A program made the translations under genes and the position numbers. Below the pieces are notes generated by a model. The model ran no database searches. It saw only the letters and a list, made by a program, of their open reading frames with translations, and had not been told where the DNA came from. This document shows, one piece after another, positions 1 to 5,365 of a stretch of 5,365 nt of DNA; the stretch's first letter is position 1, and each line of letters begins with the position of its first letter. The DNA lies in the NCBI GenBank assembly GCA_017998555.1, contig JAGOCU010000005.1:1-5365 (forward strand), written 5' to 3'. Source of the stretch: Thermoflexales bacterium (GTDB taxonomy: Bacteria > Chloroflexota > Anaerolineae > J036 > Brachytrichaceae).

Positions 1-2564
1 TTCTTGGCGATCTCGGTGACCAGCACATACAGCCCGGTCAGCCCGAGCACGGTCAGCATGAGCGGCGCGGGCAACGGGATAAAGCCGAAGATGCCGGCAA
101 AGGGCAGATACGGCAGGACGATGGTGATGGCGATGACGATCACGGTGCTCACCCACAGCAGGGTGCCCGGCCGGCTGCGGAAAAACACCCGCCGGGTGCG
201 GACGACCATGGCGATGACGAGCTCGGTCATCAGCGACTCGATAAACCAGCCCGTGCGGAATTCTTCGGGCGAGGCGCGGAAGATGAACAGCAACACGCCG
301 AAAGTCAGGAAGTCAAAGATCGAACTGACCAGGCCGAAGAGCACCATGTAGTTGCGGATGAACTTGGTGTTCCAGCGGCGCGGTTTGGCCACCCACTCCG
401 GGTCGACATTGTCACCCGCAATCGCCGTGCCGGGGATGTCGGACAGGAAGTTGTTGAGCAGAATCTGGGGCGCGAGCAGGGGCAGGAAGGGCAGAAACAG
501 CGAGGCCCCCGCCATGCTGAACATGTTGCCGAAGTTGGCGCTGATCGTGGTCAGGATGTATTTGAGCGTATTGGCGAAGGTCCGCCGGCCCTCGTCAATC
601 CCTTCGCGCAGGATGTCGAGGTCCTGCCGCAGCAGCACGAAGTCGGCGGCGTCCTTGGCCACATCGACCGCCGTGTCCACCGAAATCCCGACATCCGAGG
701 CATGCAGGGCCGGCGCGTCATTGATCCCGTCGCCCATGTAGCCGACCACGTGGCCGGTCTTGCGCAGGGCGAGGATGATCCGTTCCTTCTGGTTGGGGTC
801 CACCTCGGCGAAGATCGTTGTGCGCTCGGCGGCGTGCCAGAGCGCCTCGTCGTTGAGGTCGTTCAACGCGCTGCCCGTCAGCACGCCGTCGATTTGGAGC
901 TTGACCGCTTCCGCGACATGCCGGGCGACCTTCTGGTTGTCGCCGGTGATGATTTTGAGCTGCACCCCGCGCTGGGCGAGATCGATGATGGTCTGCCGCA
1001 CGTCATTCTTGGGGGGATCGAAGAAGAGCAGGAAGCCGGCGAAGGCCAGGTCGCGCTCGTCTTCGCGCGTATACGAGTCGGTCAGCGCCTCGATCTTCCT
1101 GGAGGCGATGCCCAACACCCGAAAGCCCTTGTCGCTCCAATCGCTGTAGCGCTGGTCAATCCCGGCCCGCTGCCCATCGTCCAGCGGAACAAGATCATCA
1201 CCCACCTGCACGCGATCGCAGATGCTCAGGATGTTGTCCAGCGCGCCCTTGGTGACAAGCGTGCGCGCGCCCTTGTCATCGGCCGTGACCACACTCAGGC
1301 GCTTGCGCACAAAGTCGTAGGGGATCTCATCGATCTTCTTCTCGGCGTCGGCCTTCAACCCGGCTTTTTGGGCGTAGCCCTGGATGGCGCCGTCGAGCGA
1401 ATTGGTCAGCCCGGTCTGGAACTGGGCATTGAGATAGGCGAGACTCAACACGGCGGTGGAGGGCTGGCCGGCCGGGTCAAGCGCGCCATCGAGCCGGACC
1501 ACGCCTTCGGTCAGGGTGCCGGTCTTGTCGGTGCACAGCACGTCCATGCTGCCGAAGTTCTCGATGGCATTCAGGCGGCGCACAATGACGCCGCGTTTGG
1601 CCATCGCCTGCGCGCCGTGGGCGAGAGTGATGCTGATGATGGCGGGCAGCAGCTCGGGCGCCAGACCCACCGCGAGCGCGAGGGCGAAGAGCAGCGAGTC
1701 GATGAGCGGTTTGGCCAGAAAGATGTTGACTGCCAGGACGACGATGACCATCACCAGCATGACCTGGGTGAGCAGATAACCAAAGCGCTGGATGCCGCGC
1801 TCGAACTCGGTCTCGGGCGGGCGCAGGCTCAAGCGCTGGGCGATCTGGCCGAACACGGTCCCTTTGCCGGTCTGGGCGATCAGGACCCGGGCCGTGCCGC
1901 TGCTGACGCTGGTGCCCCGGAATACGCTGTTGCCGCGCTCGGCCAGGCTGGCATTCGCCGCGACCTGCCCGGCTCTCTTCTCGACCGGAAACGTCTCGCC
2001 GGTCAGGACGGCCTGGTTGACAAAGAAGTCATTGGCTTCGAGCACCACCCCATCCGCCGGGATCAGGCTGCCGGCCGACAGCAGCGCGATGTCGCCCGGC
2101 ACGACTCGTTCCGCGTCAATGGTGCGCGACTCGCCGCCCCGCAGCACTTTGGCCTTGAGGGTGACTTGCGAGCGGAGTTTCTCAACGGCGTTCCCGGCCC
2201 GGTATTCCTGGGTGAAACCGAGCAGGGTGCTGCCAAAGACCACGGCCAGAACGATGAGGGCATCCGTGTACTCGCCGACGAAGATCGAAATCGCGGCGGC
2301 GAAGATGAGGATCAGCACCAGCGGGCTCTTGAACTGGCTCAGCAGCAGAACCAGCGCCCGCGTCTGGTGCTGCTGCTCGAGCGCGTTCGGCCCGTATGTC
2401 CTGAAGCGGTTCTCGGCGTCGGCCGGCAGCAGTCCTTTGTCGGTGACGTCCAGTTGAGACAGGAGTTGTTCGGGCGGGACGCTCCAATAGGCGGCCAGGG
2501 CTGCTTCGGTCGCGGAATGCTCAGTCGGCATTCCAGTCTTGCGGAACGAAATAACAGGCTTCAT
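1..2564 (-). CDS. mgtA: Magnesium-translocating P-type ATPase (MgtA/MgtB type, P3B), C-terminus cut by window edge
   Basis: An inner-membrane pump that, by family knowledge, uses ATP to import Mg2+ into the cytoplasm. The frame is open for 854 codons. Visible motifs in order: first hairpin (about 70-120), actuator loop TGET (188-191), TM4 PELLP (303-307), phosphorylation motif DKTGTLT with D346, nucleotide-binding KGA (439-441), TGDN (540-543) and hinge GDGIND (611-616). The P3B assignment rests on the sequence around D346 (NAIENFGSMDVLCTDKTGT) and the C-terminal membrane half: LLNNFLSD (702-709), DNVDPEWVAKPRRW, SSIFDFLTF and a GWF...VRTRRV stretch, closely resembling E. coli MgtA as I remember it. 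About ten or more residues are missing at the C-terminus. An in-frame TGA at 2574-2576 rules out a start further upstream. M12 (2529-2531) is the alternative start. It lies 34 bases after the protease gene on the same strand, so co-transcription is likely. Whether it prefers Mg2+ over Ni2+ or another cation cannot be read from sequence. Confidence 0.95.
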   Translation of the reverse strand, partial: MKPVISFRKTGMPTEHSATEAALAAYWSVPPEQLLSQLDVTDKGLLPADAENRFRTYGPNALEQQHQTRALVLLLSQFKSPLVLILIFAAAISIFVGEYTDALIVLAVVFGSTLLGFTQEYRAGNAVEKLRSQVTLKAKVLRGGESRTIDAERVVPGDIALLSAGSLIPADGVVLEANDFFVNQAVLTGETFPVEKRAGQVAANASLAERGNSVFRGTSVSSGTARVLIAQTGKGTVFGQIAQRLSLRPPETEFERGIQRFGYLLTQVMLVMVIVVLAVNIFLAKPLIDSLLFALALAVGLAPELLPAIISITLAHGAQAMAKRGVIVRRLNAIENFGSMDVLCTDKTGTLTEGVVRLDGALDPAGQPSTAVLSLAYLNAQFQTGLTNSLDGAIQGYAQKAGLKADAEKKIDEIPYDFVRKRLSVVTADDKGARTLVTKGALDNILSICDRVQVGDDLVPLDDGQRAGIDQRYSDWSDKGFRVLGIASRKIEALTDSYTREDERDLAFAGFLLFFDPPKNDVRQTIIDLAQRGVQLKIITGDNQKVARHVAEAVKLQIDGVLTGSALNDLNDEALWHAAERTTIFAEVDPNQKERIILALRKTGHVVGYMGDGINDAPALHASDVGISVDTAVDVAKDAADFVLLRQDLDILREGIDEGRRTFANTLKYILTTISANFGNMFSMAGASLFLPFLPLLAPQILLNNFLSDIPGTAIAGDNVDPEWVAKPRRWNTKFIRNYMVLFGLVSSIFDFLTFGVLLFIFRASPEEFRTGWFIESLMTELVIAMVVRTRRVFFRSRPGTLLWVSTVIVIAITIVLPYLPFAGIFGFIPLPAPLMLTVLGLTGLYVLVTEIAK

Positions 2565-2598
2565 CGGACTCTCTCAATTCCTGTCCCATTCCAGCGGG
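2565..2598 (-). other. 34-base intergenic gap between protease gene and mgtA
   Basis: The protease stop codon (TGA at 2599-2601) and the ATPase start codon (2562-2564) are separated by only 34 bases. There is no inverted repeat with a T-run that would suggest an intrinsic terminator, and no convincing -35/-10 pair. The gap holds the ribosome-binding site and an in-frame stop for the ATPase frame. This layout is typical of two genes read from one transcript. An internal promoter inside the 3' end of the protease gene cannot be excluded by eye. Confidence 0.7.
2569..2575 (-). promoter_or_regulatory. Purine-rich ribosome-binding site for mgtA
   Basis: On the minus strand GAGAGAG lies four bases before the ATG at 2564, which suits a weak to moderate Shine-Dalgarno site. 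An AGGA sits further up (2579-2582) but is about 14 bases from the ATG, which is long for a productive spacing. The site overlaps the in-frame TGA at 2574-2576, so it supports the ATG at 2564 over an upstream start. M12 lacks a comparably purine-rich stretch just before it. Confidence 0.55.
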
Positions 2599-5364
2599 TC
2601 AGCGCCGGACGGCGGGCAAGAACCTGGTGGTGGCCCAGGGGACAAGCGTCACGTTCAGACGCATGGCGGGATCGCCCAGCAGATTGAACGTATCGACCAG
2701 ATCCAGCGCGCTTGAGCCACTCGCCACCAGTTTAAGCCTGCCGGAAAGCGTCCCCGCGCCAAGCGTGCCTTCGTGGCGCGCATACAGCGAGGCGAGGAAA
2801 CCCGCGGCCAGTTGCTGATGGCCCACCGCGACCCCGAGGCCGGACGCGCCCCAGACCGCGACAGCGCCGCCCTCGGCCGCGCGGACCAGCGTTTCGTCCA
2901 GGGTTGTGCCATTCGGCTCATGAAAGAACCCGGTGAAACAGGTCATCTCCAGCACAACGGGCAATCTGCGCCCATTGCGCAGCGCCGCCACATCGTCGCG
3001 ATGAAACAGGCGTTCAACAGCCCACTGGCGCACCGACGAGTGGCCGAAGTAAGCGATCAGCCCAGCGCCGGCATTCCAGCGCGCCAGGATGGCCTGCTGG
3101 GTGGCGGGCACGGTCGTGGTCGGAGGCGTGTAGTAAATCGCGCGAGAGACAAAAGGCGATGAAACATGGTCCGCGGCGAGCTGCGCGGCATCCGCGGCAA
3201 AGTCCCCGCCCGCGTCGGCATCGTCGGCGATGAAGGCGATGGTTCCGTTCCATCCCCCGGGTTCAGGATTCGTCTCGTAGCGCACGATCTTGTCCACCAC
3301 GGTCTGCGTCTCGGTGATGGTGTTGACCGGCAGGCGGCCGATCAGAACATCCGGCAGGATGTCCGGAGCGCCGTCGAGCAGCGCATAACGGTTATCGGCG
3401 GCCGTCTCGCCCATCCACGGATCCACGTCGGCGAGATAGGGCGGCAGCAGCGTTTCCTTCGAGCTGGCTCGATACCGCTTCGGATCGTAATTGCCATCCC
3501 CCACCAGCAAGACGAAGGTCGGGCGCGGATTCCAGGTGTCGTAGGCGGATTGCAGATACGCCTGGATCGCCTCAGGCAGGGGGCGGCCGTCAGCGGCATC
3601 GTAGACCGCCTGGAGGTCCTCGACAACCACCGTCAGACCCTGGCTCTGTCGCAGCGCAATCAAATCCGTCAATGCGGGCGCGAACAAGGCGGGGGAGAGG
3701 ATGATCTCGTCAGCGCCACTCACGAGCTGGAGGGCCGCCGCCAGCCGCAGCCGAGCTGGGGCGTGGACCGCCGCAGCCGACGTCATCAGGTAGCTGCGTC
3801 CGCCTCCACTGATCGGATCGGTCAGGGTGATGGGCGCGGCCGTCAGCCCAGACAGACTGATCGGGGTATCCGGGTGGGTCACGTCATAGCCGCGCAGTCC
3901 GGCCGTATCGGTCAGGCCCACGGTATACGCGCGCGGCGCGGCATCGCCCGCAAAAGCGAGCGACGATCCGGCCGCGTCAGCGTTTCGCGCGTAGCGCAGC
4001 GCAAACGCGTCGAGCCATATGCCCTCCACAATGCTCCCCACCCCGGGCAGGGTCAGGCTGAGGGCGTTGTTGGCGCCGATCAACACGCCGGGCGTGATGA
4101 CAAGGCTCGCGGTGATGGCCCGCTGGCCATCCCATGCGATCTGGCCCAGGCCGCGCCCGTTGAGTGAGACATCGACCCGATGATCGGGCGCCACATCCGG
4201 CAGGTCGGTATAGCTGATCAGCCACAGGGTCAGCGTCGCGGCCTGCGTCGTGTTCAGGGCGGGCAAGCCGCCGATCGCATAGACCGGGTGGGCCCGGTCG
4301 GGCTGGCGGACGTCGTCCCAGGTCCATGCGTCGCCGTCACGCCCGAGAGGCATCCGCCCGCAATAGCAAACCGGCGTATAGAGGGCGTTGATTTCATACG
4401 TTTGGGCCATCCAGGCGATTCCAGGCGCCTGAGGCGCCGGATTGGCCGGGCGGCTCGCCATGCGCAGGCCGGACAGGTCGCCGACGGAAAGCGCGTAGAC
4501 ATCCTCGCTCGTCCAGCGGCTGAATCGGGGGGCGGCATAAAACAGCAGGCGTTCACTGGGTTCGAAGCTTGCGTTCGGATTCCCGTCCCATTGCAGGGCG
4601 ATCTCAGCGCCGGCCCGGCTGAGGCGCAGACGCTGCGGATCGACGCCGGCGAGCGGAAACCCAATCGCGGCCAGGCTGGCGTAGGTCAATTCGGTCAGGC
4701 CGGATTGGCTCACGGAGACGAGCGCGCGCGGCGAGGCAATCTGGGGCCGGGTCATCGCCACGGACGGCGGGGGCGCGGGGTTTACTTGCGCCGGATTGAT
4801 CACCGAGCGCCTCAGAACGTCGAGGAGCGGATCCGTCAGCCCGGACTGCGACGAAATCGCCGCCGCTGACGGTTCGACCGCGGCGACATTGAATCGCACA
4901 ACGGCCCGAAGATAGGTGGTGACCCGCAAAGCGCCGGCCACCTGCCGGACGGGCGCAAATGAGAGCGTGGCGAGCGACACACCGCGCGCCGTTCCAAGCG
5001 GAGCGAGCGTGAGGGGCGGATCCAATGGGCCAGGGCAACCCGCCGCTTCGGGACAGGTTGTCGCTCCGTCATCAGCATAAGCGCCGCCGACGATGTCACC
5101 GGCCGCGTCGCGCAACACCCCGGCCGGGCGCGGCGCGCGGCGCAGGGCGCCGGTCAGCGGCAGATCGGTTTCTTCTACCTCGACAATTTCGAGGCTGGGG
5201 CGCGCGCCGGCGGGCAGGGCCACCAGCGTGGTCGAGATCGGCAGTTGCGGCAGGCCGGGCGCATCGCTTATCGCATAACCGGGGATGCGCACATCCAGCG
5301 CGCCATCGGACAGGCGGGTCAGCTCGGGGAGTGTCGCCCGCCATTCCAGGCTCAGTCCCTCCAT
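2599..5364 (-). CDS. Gingipain-type (peptidase family C25) secreted cysteine protease, probably N-terminally incomplete
   Basis: A predicted extracellular endopeptidase. Residues 1-185 resemble a gingipain propeptide (for example GLPQLPISTTLVALPAGA at 37-54). A proline-rich hinge covers about 190-212. Residues 213-305 carry a region common in C25 proteins (LVSVSQSGLTELTY; LLFY...VYALSVGDLSGLRM). A predicted beta-sandwich follows at about 370-460. The catalytic domain spans about 550-905: FVLLVGDGNYDP (D623), a DVLIGRLPV strand (672-680), His in YFGHSS (H775), Cys in LEMTCFTGFF (C809), GAVAVWGASG, and the family-typical LGDPA (896-900). The His-Cys spacing of 34 is close to the 33 of gingipain R (H211/C244). 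The protein ends RFLPAVRR with no long sorting domain. The ATG at 5362-5364 sits at the window edge and is not followed by a signal peptide, so the real start probably lies outside. Cysteines other than C809 form close pairs (104/110, 333/335). Cleavage specificity is unknown. Confidence 0.88.
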   Translation of the reverse strand: MEGLSLEWRATLPELTRLSDGALDVRIPGYAISDAPGLPQLPISTTLVALPAGARPSLEIVEVEETDLPLTGALRRAPRPAGVLRDAAGDIVGGAYADDGATTCPEAAGCPGPLDPPLTLAPLGTARGVSLATLSFAPVRQVAGALRVTTYLRAVVRFNVAAVEPSAAAISSQSGLTDPLLDVLRRSVINPAQVNPAPPPSVAMTRPQIASPRALVSVSQSGLTELTYASLAAIGFPLAGVDPQRLRLSRAGAEIALQWDGNPNASFEPSERLLFYAAPRFSRWTSEDVYALSVGDLSGLRMASRPANPAPQAPGIAWMAQTYEINALYTPVCYCGRMPLGRDGDAWTWDDVRQPDRAHPVYAIGGLPALNTTQAATLTLWLISYTDLPDVAPDHRVDVSLNGRGLGQIAWDGQRAITASLVITPGVLIGANNALSLTLPGVGSIVEGIWLDAFALRYARNADAAGSSLAFAGDAAPRAYTVGLTDTAGLRGYDVTHPDTPISLSGLTAAPITLTDPISGGGRSYLMTSAAAVHAPARLRLAAALQLVSGADEIILSPALFAPALTDLIALRQSQGLTVVVEDLQAVYDAADGRPLPEAIQAYLQSAYDTWNPRPTFVLLVGDGNYDPKRYRASSKETLLPPYLADVDPWMGETAADNRYALLDGAPDILPDVLIGRLPVNTITETQTVVDKIVRYETNPEPGGWNGTIAFIADDADAGGDFAADAAQLAADHVSSPFVSRAIYYTPPTTTVPATQQAILARWNAGAGLIAYFGHSSVRQWAVERLFHRDDVAALRNGRRLPVVLEMTCFTGFFHEPNGTTLDETLVRAAEGGAVAVWGASGLGVAVGHQQLAAGFLASLYARHEGTLGAGTLSGRLKLVASGSSALDLVDTFNLLGDPAMRLNVTLVPWATTRFLPAVRR

Positions 5365-5365
5365 G

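Noticed and set aside
2529..2531. M12 as the start codon of mgtA
   Set aside because: It is possible, but the ATG at 2562-2564 has the better purine-rich stretch at a suitable distance and lies right after an in-frame stop, so the upstream ATG is preferred.
1..2564. Ca2+-type (SERCA-like) or heavy-metal (P1B) ATPase
   Set aside because: There is no N-terminal metal-binding CXXC domain and no CPC motif in TM4. The TM4 PELLP and the C-terminal DNVDPEW...KPRRW and VRTRRV signatures fit the MgtA group.
2565..2598. Terminator or promoter between the genes
   Set aside because: No hairpin plus T-run and no recognisable -35/-10 pair is visible in this short gap.
702..2687. Plus-strand open frame of 661 codons opposite mgtA
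   Set aside because: It lies antisense to an intact ATPase gene with all family motifs and continues into the end of the protease gene. Its translation is low-complexity, rich in Asp, His, Gln, Arg and Gly, and matches no family I recognise. Long antisense frames are expected opposite GC-rich genes.
2599..3300. Metacaspase/caspase-like (C14) identity for the protease
   Set aside because: It shares the clan-type His-Cys order, but GRLPV, YFGHSS, the 34-residue His-Cys spacing, the terminal LGDPA and the propeptide-like N-terminus all fit C25 better.
3166..4167. Plus-strand open frame of 333 codons opposite the protease gene
   Set aside because: It is antisense to a well-supported C25 gene and has Arg/Gly/Gln-rich, repeat-like composition with no domain motif; it is a shadow of codon bias. 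The same applies to 1792-2457 and 4180-4869.
1..5365. Repeats, CRISPR, tRNA, insertion sequences or a novel multi-gene system
   Set aside because: Scanning by eye found only short, scattered word matches such as CCATTCCAG near 2586 and 5341, explained by codon use. The window is filled by two genes of known families.

Overview
The window is GC-rich and holds two protein genes, both on the minus strand and pointing leftwards. Together they fill almost all of it. Reading in transcription order (right to left), the first is a large gingipain-type (peptidase family C25) cysteine protease. Then, after a 34-base gap, comes a magnesium-translocating P-type ATPase of the MgtA/MgtB type. Both genes run to or past the window edges: the protease probably begins beyond the right edge, and the last few residues of the ATPase lie beyond the left edge.

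Right region (2599-5364, minus): a 921-residue open frame. It has a propeptide-like N-terminal part, a proline-rich hinge, beta-sandwich-like regions, and a C-terminal C25 catalytic domain with the His-Cys pair (H775, C809). It ends in the short tail RFLPAVRR. The visible start has no signal peptide, so the true start is probably outside the window. The protein is very poor in lysine: 4 lysines against about 60 arginines, and none in the first 628 residues.

Left region (1-2564, minus): an uninterrupted frame of 854 codons with every P-type ATPase hallmark (TGET, PELLP, DKTGT, KGA, TGDN, GDGIND) and the C-terminal membrane signature of P3B magnesium pumps. An in-frame stop 10 bases upstream fixes the start at or downstream of 2564. 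The short gap leaves no room for a separate magnesium-sensing leader of the enterobacterial kind.

Organism: a GC-rich bacterium. The pairing of a C25 protease with an xLPxxxR-like C-terminus and no long Bacteroidota-type sorting domain suggests Chloroflexota (Anaerolineae-like), but this is an inference from style and not a proven placement. The two genes have no obvious shared pathway; the tight same-strand spacing suggests co-transcription. No RNA genes, mobile elements, CRISPR arrays or notable repeats were seen, and no clearly new biological system. The points most worth following up are the lysine depletion, the C-terminal tail and the odd pairing.
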